A stretch of 64,000 bases of DNA from Vibrio sp. SCSIO 43137 (GTDB lineage: Bacteria > Pseudomonadota > Gammaproteobacteria > Enterobacterales > Vibrionaceae): assembly GCF_028201475.1 (NCBI RefSeq), contig NZ_CP116384.1:930001-994000 (forward strand), written 5' to 3'. A program made the position numbers and the translations under genes. Of this stretch, positions 1 to 8,675 are shown piece after piece. A model generated the notes under the pieces. That model was not told the DNA's origin. It saw only the letters and a list, made by a program, of their open reading frames with translations, and did no database searches. Within the stretch, counting starts at the first letter, position 1; each line of letters starts with the position of its first letter.

Positions 1-1458
1 TTTCGGGCTCACTTCGCTTTTTTCACTAATATAGGCCCTTACAAGCTCCCACATAATCAAGCTTACTTTTTTACTGTTCAGAGGCTGTTTGCCTTTAAAC
101 ATAACAAATCCATCTCCGCCTCTGGCTAAATATTCTGATGTGGCGATTGTATATTGTTTATCCAGCGCAATTGGCTGGCCGCCTATGGTCACTGAGCTGA
201 CACGCTGCCCTGCCGGAGCATCCGGGCACCAGTTGAACGTCATGCCGGATATCTGTAAAAACCTGCCTTTAACCTGCTCAACTAAGCTTAAGCCATTTTC
301 TAAAGCAGCCAGGATATCTTGTCCGCTCGCCTGAATCAGCACGCTGGGAGGATCAAAAGGCAGCTCACTTTGAATATCTTTACGGGTTAACTCTGCTCCT
401 GCTGCATAATCTTTATTCCCTCTTATCGAACCACCGTTAACAAGCGCTATATCGGCACTGTAATATTCGCGCAAAGCATCTGCTACCAAGTTACCAAAGG
501 CTGTCTCCTCGGTACGGACTTTTTCGCGCTTAGAAGTAATCTTAGAGGTAACCTTACCTACCGGTGTATTCATTATTCCGTCCAGAGCAGACAAGTAATA
601 GTCAACCTTATTTGAAAACTCTGGATCGGGTTCGAAATTATTAAGAGAGATAAGTTCTGCGTCAAATTTAGCGGTTGCGCTGTTATCGAAGTTAACTTTA
701 ATTAGCGCCGCTTTTCCCTGTTCGGTTCCCTGATTAACAAACAAGCCACTGCCCACAGGCAAAACACTATCTTCATAGGAGTTGGAATAAAGCACCAAAT
801 CAACCAGCTGTTTTTCTATAAGCTTTTTAAGTTGCTCTTCTTCGTGGCTGGCCATCAAAATAACCAAATCTGCCCCATCTCTACGTAAAGAACGTGCTTT
901 ACTCCCTATAAGTTCGAAACTAGGGTCAACTGAGATGCGGTCAGGCGGGTAATTTTCCATAACCAAAGGATCTAACGCACTGAAGACACACACTTTTATA
1001 TCATGCAGCGTAAAGCACATACTCTCCTCGGTGCTTTCAAATCGCCCTCCGGTCAACGGGTCTGTAATATTGATATTGATGTAGGGAAATGCCGACTCCT
1101 GAATACGTAGTGACAGCTCATCCTCTTTAAATGCAAACTCTCTTTCATTGATGGCAACTGCATCAGGTTCCATGATGTTAAGCAGGTCAATCATATGGGT
1201 GCCCCTGTCAAACGAGGACATAAGGCTCCCCGCCAGAAAGTCTCCTCCATGCAGAAAAAGCGTATTCTTATTGGCCTGACGAGTCGCTTTAACTAATGAT
1301 TGTAAGTGTGCCAACCCGCCTACTTTGCTTTCTCTGGAGTCAACTTCAACGGTTTTCGAAACATAGACAATATTCAGCTCAGTTTCTGCAATTGTCTTAA
1401 AAGAGACGATGACCCCGATGAAAACACCCACTACAATATGCAATAAAGCTCTCTTCAT
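1..1458 (-). CDS. 5'-nucleotidase/UshA-like protein with degenerate catalytic domain (partial, runs off left edge)
   Basis: The reading frame is open from an ATG at 1458 to position 1, giving 486 codons with no stop, so the C-terminus lies outside the window. An N-terminal hydrophobic signal peptide, with likely cleavage near TIAET, predicts a periplasmic protein. The C-terminal half matches the UshA/5'-nucleotidase substrate domain, with FGNLVADALR, NGGSIRG and ARGGDGFVMF. The N-terminal metallophosphoesterase fold is present (GGLAHLQSLV, GGDFLAGS), but its metal ligands are mostly gone. The usual DxH is replaced by YVSKTVEVD, the GNHE motif by INEREF, and the GHSH motif by YSNSYED. Periplasmic nucleotide hydrolysis would be the family role. 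Here a binding-only or changed function is more likely, and this is inference. The gene lies downstream of the broken chemoreceptor on the same strand, 257 bp away. Confidence 0.8.
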   Translation of the reverse strand, partial: MKRALLHIVVGVFIGVIVSFKTIAETELNIVYVSKTVEVDSRESKVGGLAHLQSLVKATRQANKNTLFLHGGDFLAGSLMSSFDRGTHMIDLLNIMEPDAVAINEREFAFKEDELSLRIQESAFPYININITDPLTGGRFESTEESMCFTLHDIKVCVFSALDPLVMENYPPDRISVDPSFELIGSKARSLRRDGADLVILMASHEEEQLKKLIEKQLVDLVLYSNSYEDSVLPVGSGLFVNQGTEQGKAALIKVNFDNSATAKFDAELISLNNFEPDPEFSNKVDYYLSALDGIMNTPVGKVTSKITSKREKVRTEETAFGNLVADALREYYSADIALVNGGSIRGNKDYAAGAELTRKDIQSELPFDPPSVLIQASGQDILAALENGLSLVEQVKGRFLQISGMTFNWCPDAPAGQRVSSVTIGGQPIALDKQYTIATSEYLARGGDGFVMFKGKQPLNSKKVSLIMWELVRAYISEKSEVSPK

Positions 1459-1715
1459 AACTCACCTATTTTGTAACTTATAGACCCAGACAATCAATAA
1501 GATAACTTACATATTCCAAAGTTATAATATTAATCATCAGACTAGAAATCAAAAAAGTTTCATTACTATTAAAACCTATTACAGAAAAGTTAATTGCGAT
1601 AAAAGCTCATTGCAAAGCAGTGGATTTAGTCACTTATAAAAGTGTTGAATTAAAAATTTGCGCGAAGAAAGAGATAAGTAAAATATTTATATAATTTTTA
1701 TACTGTGTTAATTGG
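1459..1715. other. Intergenic, AT-rich
   Basis: This spacer of about 260 bp lies between the chemoreceptor pseudogene and the nucleotidase-like gene. It is very AT-rich. I found no open frame with gene-like content, no clear terminator hairpin and no repeat. Confidence 0.5.
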
Positions 1716-3485
1716 TTAAGCTTTATTAACCTGAAACTCTGCTACTGCGCTGTCCATCTCTATGGCCTGGCTTGATACCGAATCTACTTCCGCTAAACAG
1801 TGCTGGGCTGACAGGGTATTGCTATCCGATATTTTGTTCAGGTCACCAATGGATGTACTGACCTGATTCATCACCGCACCCTGCTCTTCGATAGCAGAAG
1901 CGATTCTTTCTGAATTAGCCTGAATATCATCCATATCAGTAATTATCTGGCCTAAGCTTTCGTCAAGGGCGATAGAAGCAGAAAGGGTTTGCTGACCTTG
2001 CTCATTACACTCTCCAATACTGGCGACTACCGATGACATCTGGCTCTGAATTGCAGAAACAACCCGGTTAATCTCTTCTGTTGACTGGTTAGTCCGGCTT
2101 GCCAGTGTTCTGACTTCATCAGCGACCACAGCAAATCCTCGACCTTGCTCACCGGCACGGGCAGCTTCAATAGCCGCATTAAGTGCCAGCAAATTGGTCT
2201 GTTCAGCAATTTCCTGAATAATATTTACCGCCCCGCCAATCTCTTCCACCTGTTCATTTAAAGAAGAAATAGAGTGCTGACTTTCACCTAAGGTGCTGGA
2301 AAGCTGATTGATATTACTGACGGTTGACTCAACCACATGACGTCCGTCTTTTGCATTCTGAGAAGCCTGATGAACGCCTTCTACTGCAACAGAGGTGCTT
2401 TCTGAAATCTCATTGATGGTTTCTACCATCTCCTGAACAGAGGTTGCCATGGTGCTGGTATGATCCGCCTGCACACTGAACTGCTCAACAACGGCCTGCA
2501 GCTCATTATGCATATTCTTCGTGCTATGGGTCAGGTGCTCAGATTTACTCTGCGTGCCAGCAATCAATGCTTCTAACTTGTCGAGTAACCTATTGAAGTA
2601 GATACCGATGGAAACCAGTTCATTTTTACCGGTCAGGTTAACCCGTTTACTCACATCATTGGTTCTGGCGATCTCCTGAATAACGGAAAGAAGCTGAGTC
2701 ATCTGCAAATTAACCGAACGAGATACCCAATAAACAGACACAATAATAATAATAACAAGGGTACTGGTGGCGACCTGCTCAACCAGTTGTAGTGATGTCT
2801 GGTTTGATTTTACTTCAGCACTCAAAGCAGACGAGAAGGACTTGAATGACTCCTCCAGCACATGAGAAAACTCACGGGTCTGTCCCAGATAACCCTCTTT
2901 ATAACTAAGCCCGATCACCGCTTTTTGCTTAACTAAGTTTTCTGCTGCCAGTGCTAAATCACTGCTGTTATTCCCTGACAACAGAGAGCGTTCTAACACA
3001 CCCTGCCGGACGTTTTTATCAAATTCAGACAACGCTATAAGTTGTTCTCTGTTTAAGTCGGACTGGTAGCTTGAAAATGCAGAGTTATATGCACCAAGTA
3101 AACTTTAATCATCCTTAAGCCCGTGTGTCTCAAATGCAGAAACTAAGGTCTGAAAGCCTCTCTGATAATCCAGAATACCTGTACGAATCATCTGGCTCGA
3201 AGGGAGTGCGTTATTATCAAGAATAGTGGCCAGTTCACCTTCTGTAGCGATGAAAGTTGCCATGTTATTTTCGAACTTATCCAGATACTTTAAATCCATG
3301 CGCAGCAAGAAGTCTTTTTCATTACGTCGCAGGTTGAGTAATCTCACTTCCAGATCCGAGACTAACTTTGTCGCAGTCTGAAGCTGCTCTGCCGTATTGG
3401 CAAACAAGGTTGCCGCAGTGACCAGAGACAAAATTCCCAAAACGGAGACTGCGCCTAAAGAATATATTTTCTGTTTTATATTCAT
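1716..3485 (-). pseudogene. Methyl-accepting chemotaxis protein interrupted by an in-frame TAA
   Basis: Read as one frame from the ATG at 3485, this is a typical chemoreceptor of about 589 residues. It has an N-terminal membrane helix, a helical periplasmic sensor with the LRRNEKDFLLR motif, a second membrane helix ([13 protein letters not shown]), a HAMP region and a complete signalling domain. The signalling hairpin tip is present ([22 protein letters not shown]). A TAA at 3107-3105 stops translation after residue 126, inside the periplasmic sensor. The frame continues intact on the other side with [10 protein letters not shown], so a single substitution at a CAA or AAA codon would explain it. 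The second part has only a weak TTG start at 3032 and would lack the first membrane helix. The frame downstream is undamaged, so the mutation is recent, a sequencing error or read through. Confidence 0.8.
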
Positions 3486-3686
3486 ACTATTACCAATTAA
3501 CTTAAATCCATTAACTTATGCTGAGCTGCTTAAATCCTATCACAATTACGCGTATAGGCATTGACCATATGAATATCTGCAATTCATACATTCTATATAA
3601 AGGTAGTTTGATCTTCGGCAAAACTTCAAGCAAGGTGAGATTCATCCTCAGTTTAAAGCCGAATAGTTCTTCAGATGTACTAAAAT

Positions 3687-6596
3687 CTATTTCTCAGCGT
3701 AGTCCTGCATAGCCTTATTCACCAAATCTAACGACTCAGCAAGTACCTCGGTAAGCTGTTGCTTATTTTCCTGATACTTCTCTAGGGGCACAGCATCGGA
3801 CTCAATGGACAGACAGACACCATGAAGCGCTGTCATTCCCATCGCGCCTGCTGCGCCTTTTAGTTTATGCGCCATCTGTTTAATTTCATTGCTGTCTTGT
3901 TCCATTTCAGCTTTATCCATAGCGTCAATAATCTGAGTTGAGCTTGTTTTAAACAGAGCAACCAACTCATTCATTTTTTCTATGCCCAAGGCTTGTGTAT
4001 CGTCTTCAATCACTGACCACTTAATCAGCTCATCTGACTGAGGCGCAGGTTCTTCAGTTTGTGGCAACAACAGGCTTCGCCCCTCAAGGCAGCTTTGCAC
4101 TAAATCTATCAGGTTCTTCTTATTAAGCGGCTTAGGCAGATAAGCATCAAAACCAGCCGCCAGATACTCTTCTACTTCCTCATTAAACACGTGAGCTGAT
4201 ACAGCTATCATAGGGATGGGTTTACGCTGCGGGAAATGCTCTTTCTCCAGCTTGCGTAATGTCTGAAGTAACTCAACACCGTTACAGTCAGGAAGGTTAA
4301 TATCCAGCAGGGCAAGATCAAACGGCTGCTCACAAAAGATTCGTTCTGCACTACTACCATCTTCAGCAGTAACCGTACTGTGCCCTTCGTTGCTGAGTAA
4401 CCCTTCCGCGACAAGGCAGTTTACCGGATTATCTTCAACCATAAGTAACTTGGCTTTCAGCTTATCTGATTTGCCAGATTTGCTCTGCTTAACCACGACT
4501 TTTTCTGTCTGTTCAAGAGGAATAGAGAACCAGAAGCGGCTGCCCTTACCCGGCTCTGATTCCACATCGATTTCACCGCGCATTGCCGTGACAATCTTAC
4601 GGCTGATGGCCAGCCCCAGACCCGTTCCGCCAAGCTTGGCTTTTTCACTGCCTACCTGAGAAAAGGCATCAAACAGCAGTGCTTTCTCTTCCTCTGTAAT
4701 ACCAATACCTGTATCACTGATTTCAAACAGTATGTGTTGCGGTTTTTGCGGATCTAAGCTGATATAGAGTTCAATTTCCCCTTTAGAGGTAAACTTAATC
4801 GCGTTACCAATTAAGTTGTTAAGTACCTGATTTATCCGGTTAGGATCACCATACCAGAAGCCGGACACATCGCTTTCCAGATGCTTATAGAATCCCAGTC
4901 CTTTCTCAATCGCCCTACTCTCCATAAGCTGGAATATATCAGTCACCATATCGGTAATACTGAACGCCTCTTTACGAATTTCCAGCCTTCCCGCCTCGAT
5001 CTTAGAGTAATCAAGTACATCATTAAGGATTGCCAACAAGGCACTACCGCTGCGGTTTATCACATCAACATAGTAACTCTGCTGAGTATTAAGGCTGGTG
5101 GATTTTAACAAGGTGGCTGTGCCGAGGACCCCGTTCATAGGCGTGCGGATTTCATGACTCATGGTAGACAAGAATGCCGTTTTGGCCCGGTTGGCTTGTT
5201 CTGCTTCTACCCTCGCCTGAGCGTGCTTCTGCACTTCTAAGTTGAGGCGTTCATTGGCATTTTGTAACTGCTTGGTTCGCTCTGTCACCGTCTCTTCAAG
5301 GTGCTCTTTGTGCTGTTCCAGTTCTGATTTAGCAGCCGACTCACTTTTCGCCACTATCTGCAACTGTTCGGCCGTATCTCTGGCGGTCACAATGGCACGC
5401 CCCATCTCTGCCAGCTCATCTTTACCCCTGATGTTAAGGGAAAAGTCCAGATCTCCACGGGCCACGGAGCGAATGGCATCTGAATACTCATGAAGCTTTT
5501 TGATGACTGAGAGGTAGACCACATTCCACAGAATAAAACTGACGGAGAGCAACCCGAGCAGTGATAAAACCACCAGAGACCACTTGGCATAGTTCAGGGT
5601 CAGGTTTACATCGGCTACCGCCTGTGCCGTAGCCGCATTGGATTCATCCACCAGTAGGCTGACGGTTTTGTTCAGTGCAGAGAACTGAGTGAGGCTCTGA
5701 GACTTGAGGATCTCTACATTTTCAGCATTCTTGTAGCGCTGGTCGATCTGTTCAAACACATCTCCCCTCGCCTCTAGCTTCTGTAGCAGATCTTTCATCT
5801 GTTCAGACCGGGTCGGGTCTTCCACAGAACCAATCCGGCGCTTCATAATCAGAAGGTTGCTCTTAAACTCCTTACCGAGTTGCTGAATACGGTCGAAGTC
5901 CGTCACGGTTTTCGACTCTTCAATCTGAGTCAGCATACGGAACGCCAGAAGGTGAAGTTCGTGCAACCGCTCAGACAGATCCAGATCCACTTCAATCAAA
6001 TTATCAAGAGCGGTATAGACTTGTTCTTTATCCTGGCCATTGTTTTCCACCAGATCGTAGATATGAGTTACGTTGGCGACGGTAATGGTGCTGGTGTTCA
6101 GTACCTGAGTGCGGGTCAGGCTTTCCAGCTCATCCGCAAACAACCTCATCTCATCCACTTTTTTGGAGATATCCCTTTGCAGGGCGAGCTTGCGCTCTAC
6201 AACCACACCAAGGTCAGCAATGGTATCGATAACATCCTGAATATGCGCCTCAAGGGAGTCCAGCATATCGATATCGAATGGTTTATCACCGAGTTCTTTA
6301 ATGCTGTTCATCAATAGTTCAAGTTCAGTAACCAGCTGTTTTCCTGCCTGTTGACGCCCCATCTCTGTTCTGGCATCAGCGAGAAAACGAACTGATGCCA
6401 AAATACGGGTGCTATGCTGAGAAACTTCCCGCGCCTGAATCATCGCCGGCATAGCACTTTCTACCACCTTCTTCTCTGTCTGGGCAACAAATGAGAAACC
6501 TGATGTTCCTATGGTCACCGCAAGAATAAGCAGCCCCGCCATAGAAGCAAAAGATAACAGAAGCTTTCTGCCAATACTGGCTGATGCCAACAACAT
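3687..6596 (-). CDS. torS: Hybrid sensor histidine kinase TorS
   Basis: TorS senses trimethylamine N-oxide with TorT and starts a phosphorelay to TorR. The 969 residues show, in order, an N-terminal membrane helix, a long helical periplasmic sensor (about 40-340), a second membrane helix near 345-370, HAMP, and a coiled coil. The kinase follows with phosphoacceptor His481 in SHEIRTPMNG, N box NLIGNAIKF and G boxes DTGIGI and GGTGLGLA. A receiver domain has Asp765 in LLDINLPD, and an HPt domain has His910 in AHKLKGAAGA. All relay residues are intact. It is divergent from torT, 83 bp away. No torR or torCA genes lie in the window, so the regulator and reductase must be elsewhere. Confidence 0.93.
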   Translation of the reverse strand: MLLASASIGRKLLLSFASMAGLLILAVTIGTSGFSFVAQTEKKVVESAMPAMIQAREVSQHSTRILASVRFLADARTEMGRQQAGKQLVTELELLMNSIKELGDKPFDIDMLDSLEAHIQDVIDTIADLGVVVERKLALQRDISKKVDEMRLFADELESLTRTQVLNTSTITVANVTHIYDLVENNGQDKEQVYTALDNLIEVDLDLSERLHELHLLAFRMLTQIEESKTVTDFDRIQQLGKEFKSNLLIMKRRIGSVEDPTRSEQMKDLLQKLEARGDVFEQIDQRYKNAENVEILKSQSLTQFSALNKTVSLLVDESNAATAQAVADVNLTLNYAKWSLVVLSLLGLLSVSFILWNVVYLSVIKKLHEYSDAIRSVARGDLDFSLNIRGKDELAEMGRAIVTARDTAEQLQIVAKSESAAKSELEQHKEHLEETVTERTKQLQNANERLNLEVQKHAQARVEAEQANRAKTAFLSTMSHEIRTPMNGVLGTATLLKSTSLNTQQSYYVDVINRSGSALLAILNDVLDYSKIEAGRLEIRKEAFSITDMVTDIFQLMESRAIEKGLGFYKHLESDVSGFWYGDPNRINQVLNNLIGNAIKFTSKGEIELYISLDPQKPQHILFEISDTGIGITEEEKALLFDAFSQVGSEKAKLGGTGLGLAISRKIVTAMRGEIDVESEPGKGSRFWFSIPLEQTEKVVVKQSKSGKSDKLKAKLLMVEDNPVNCLVAEGLLSNEGHSTVTAEDGSSAERIFCEQPFDLALLDINLPDCNGVELLQTLRKLEKEHFPQRKPIPMIAVSAHVFNEEVEEYLAAGFDAYLPKPLNKKNLIDLVQSCLEGRSLLLPQTEEPAPQSDELIKWSVIEDDTQALGIEKMNELVALFKTSSTQIIDAMDKAEMEQDSNEIKQMAHKLKGAAGAMGMTALHGVCLSIESDAVPLEKYQENKQQLTEVLAESLDLVNKAMQDYAEK

Positions 6597-6679
6597 AATA
6601 AAACCTTGAAATGAGTCCTTCTTAACTGTTACTGAATAGGATATATTTTATTGAGTGATCCGCAATAACCCTATAACAG

Positions 6680-7675
6680 ATGTTATACCTTAAACACGTT
6701 ACTACCGCTTTTCTGCTTCTCTCTGCTGCTCTACTCAGCACATCTTATGCGTACGCTCAAAACAAGGTATGTGCCATCTACCCACACCTGAAAGATTCCT
6801 ATTGGATTTCTGTCAACTACGGCATGGTAAAAGAAGCTGAAAAGGAAGGTATCGAGCTTAAAGTGCTAGAGTCCGGCGGATATCCCAATATCAGCAAGCA
6901 AAAAGCTCAGCTAGCGACCTGTAAGCAGTGGGGGGCCGATGCCATTATTCTGGGTACAGTGTCACCAAACGCCTACTACGACCAAATTGAGCAAGTTATC
7001 GGAGACACACCGATATTCTCAACCGTGAACAAACTGTTAGTCAGTGAGAAAGACAAGGATAACCTGAAAGGTCAGGTCGGGGTCGACTGGTACTGGATGG
7101 GTTATTTTGCCGGAGAATATCTGGCTAACAAGCACCCAACCGGCTCCGGCGCAGTGAGAGTCGGCTGGTTACCCGGGCCAAAAACAAGTGGTGGTACCAA
7201 ACCATCTACTCAGGGCTTTTTCGATGCCATTGAAAACTCTGACGTGGTTATTATGCGTACATTCTGGGCGGATAACGATAAAGAGCTGCAACGCAACCTA
7301 ATCCAGCAAGCGCTGGAAGTGCCTAATTTGGATTATATTGTCGGTAGTGCCGTCGCTATCGAGGCCGCCATCAGTGAGACCAGAGCCCTGAATAAAAACC
7401 GTGATATCGGGTTGATTTCTACCTATCTCAGCCACGGTGTTTATCGTGGTCTTTTAAGAAATAAAGTACTATTTGCCCCAACAGATAAGATGGTTTTGCA
7501 AGGTCAGCTCTCTCTAATGCAAGCCAGCGCATACCTGAAAGATAAGGAGTTTGATGAGTTATTATCACCAAGGATAGAAAAGCTGACACCCGACTCATTA
7601 AATAAAACCATTATAGATGAATCATTATCACCTTCTGAGTTCCGGCCCATTTTTAGTATCGGAGCTACAAAGTGA
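6680..7675 (+). CDS. torT: Periplasmic TMAO-binding protein TorT
   Basis: A signal peptide (LLLSAALLSTSYAYAQ) precedes a LacI/ribose-binding type periplasmic fold of 331 residues. TorT binds TMAO and controls the TorS kinase. The match rests on the family pattern KVCAIYPHLKDSYW, VNYGMVKEAE, LESGGYPNI and VDWYWMGYFAGEYL, together with its divergent placement next to torS. The 83 bp between them must hold both promoters. No strong Shine-Dalgarno sequence precedes the ATG. Confidence 0.92.
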   Translation: MLYLKHVTTAFLLLSAALLSTSYAYAQNKVCAIYPHLKDSYWISVNYGMVKEAEKEGIELKVLESGGYPNISKQKAQLATCKQWGADAIILGTVSPNAYYDQIEQVIGDTPIFSTVNKLLVSEKDKDNLKGQVGVDWYWMGYFAGEYLANKHPTGSGAVRVGWLPGPKTSGGTKPSTQGFFDAIENSDVVIMRTFWADNDKELQRNLIQQALEVPNLDYIVGSAVAIEAAISETRALNKNRDIGLISTYLSHGVYRGLLRNKVLFAPTDKMVLQGQLSLMQASAYLKDKEFDELLSPRIEKLTPDSLNKTIIDESLSPSEFRPIFSIGATK

Positions 7676-7776
7676 TATTCCTGAATATCGTCACTCATGT
7701 TGTCAGGCAAAGACAATAAGCAGATTAAATACAGATACCTCAGTTAGCTGAGAAAGAGACCTTAACGGAAAATATA

Positions 7777-8232
7777 ATGAAGAAGACCACCCGAACTATT
7801 CCGGCACACAAGCACATTGCTTTGGTTGCCCACGACCACTACAAACCAGAGTTACTACGCTGGGTTCAGGAGAACAAAGAAAAGCTGCAGAGCCACTTCC
7901 TTTATGCCACGGGTACTACCGGTACTATGTTGAGCAAAGAGACCGGGCTGGCGATCAAGAGCATGATTAGCGGCCCTATGGGTGGTGACCAGCAGCTTGG
8001 TGCCCATATCTCTGAAGGCAAGATTGATATGTTGATTTTCTTCTGGGACCCACTTAATGCAGTACCTCACGATCCCGATGTAAAAGCACTGCTTCGAATC
8101 GCCAGTGTGTGGAATATCCCTGTAGCCACCAACCGTTCTTCAGCAAAATTCCTGTTTGAATCAAAGCTGCTAGAAGAAGAAGTGGTGATTGAAATTCCGG
8201 ATTATGACGCATATCTGTCTGAAAGAATCTGA
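7777..8232 (+). CDS. mgsA: Methylglyoxal synthase
   Basis: MgsA converts dihydroxyacetone phosphate to methylglyoxal and phosphate, a cytosolic bypass of lower glycolysis. The 151 residues match the E. coli enzyme length (152). Key family segments are visible: LVAHDHYK at the N-terminus, the phosphate site [17 protein letters not shown], and the catalytic region [14 protein letters not shown] followed by VATNRSSA. It is a single-gene unit ending in a strong terminator at 8254-8286. Confidence 0.96.
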   Translation: MKKTTRTIPAHKHIALVAHDHYKPELLRWVQENKEKLQSHFLYATGTTGTMLSKETGLAIKSMISGPMGGDQQLGAHISEGKIDMLIFFWDPLNAVPHDPDVKALLRIASVWNIPVATNRSSAKFLFESKLLEEEVVIEIPDYDAYLSERI

Positions 8233-8253
8233 TTAACAAACTCTGAAATACAT

Positions 8254-8286
8254 GAGGAGAAGCTTAGCTTCTCCTCTTTCTTTTTT
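8254..8286 (+). terminator. Rho-independent terminator of mgsA
   Basis: A perfect 10-bp stem (GAGGAGAAGC with GCTTCTCCTC) and a 3-base loop are followed by a T-rich tail, 22 bases after the mgsA stop codon. Confidence 0.9.
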
Positions 8287-8306
8287 AGACCTAACAATCT
8301 GGCGGG

Positions 8307-8672
8307 TTACTTATCACTCCATACTGCCATTTCGTTACCACTCGGCTCAAGAAAATGAAAACGTCTGCCGCCCGGAAAGCTGAAAATCTCCCGGCTTATC
8401 TCTGCTCCCGCATCGGTTACTTCCTGTAGTGTCTGTTCCAGATCAGAGCTATAAAACACCAGAAGCGCCCCTCCTTTCTCTTGCTTAGAATTGAGTTCAG
8501 CTTTAAAGAAGCCCCCCATCAACCCTTTGCCGGTAAAGGCCATATACTCTTCACCATAATCTTCAAACATCCAGCCGAATATCTGAGTAAAAAATGCCTT
8601 GGTACTGTCAAAATCGACCGCCGGAAACTCAATGTAGTTTATTGATTTATTCTCAAAATCCATATTCTTCAC
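8307..8672 (-). CDS. VOC (glyoxalase/bleomycin-resistance fold) family protein
   Basis: This small cytosolic protein of 121 residues has the paired beta-alpha-beta-beta-beta pattern of the vicinal oxygen chelate superfamily. It begins with INYIEFPAVDFDSTKAFF and ends with GRRFHFLEPSGNEMAVW. Proteins of this branch are often annotated as glyoxalase-like, but the substrate cannot be told from sequence. It begins 3 bases after the helD stop and is probably co-transcribed with it. Its closeness to mgsA is suggestive, but mgsA is on the other strand with its own terminator, so I do not call it a lactoylglutathione lyase. Confidence 0.85.
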   Translation of the reverse strand: MKNMDFENKSINYIEFPAVDFDSTKAFFTQIFGWMFEDYGEEYMAFTGKGLMGGFFKAELNSKQEKGGALLVFYSSDLEQTLQEVTDAGAEISREIFSFPGGRRFHFLEPSGNEMAVWSDK

Positions 8673-8675
8673 CTT

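Noticed and set aside
3518..3712. A 64-codon plus-strand frame
   Set aside because: It overlaps the end of torS on the other strand, has no ribosome site and no family-like content.
5880..6317. A 145-codon plus-strand frame
   Set aside because: It lies wholly antisense to the sensor domain of torS, which is clearly coding, and looks like a shadow.
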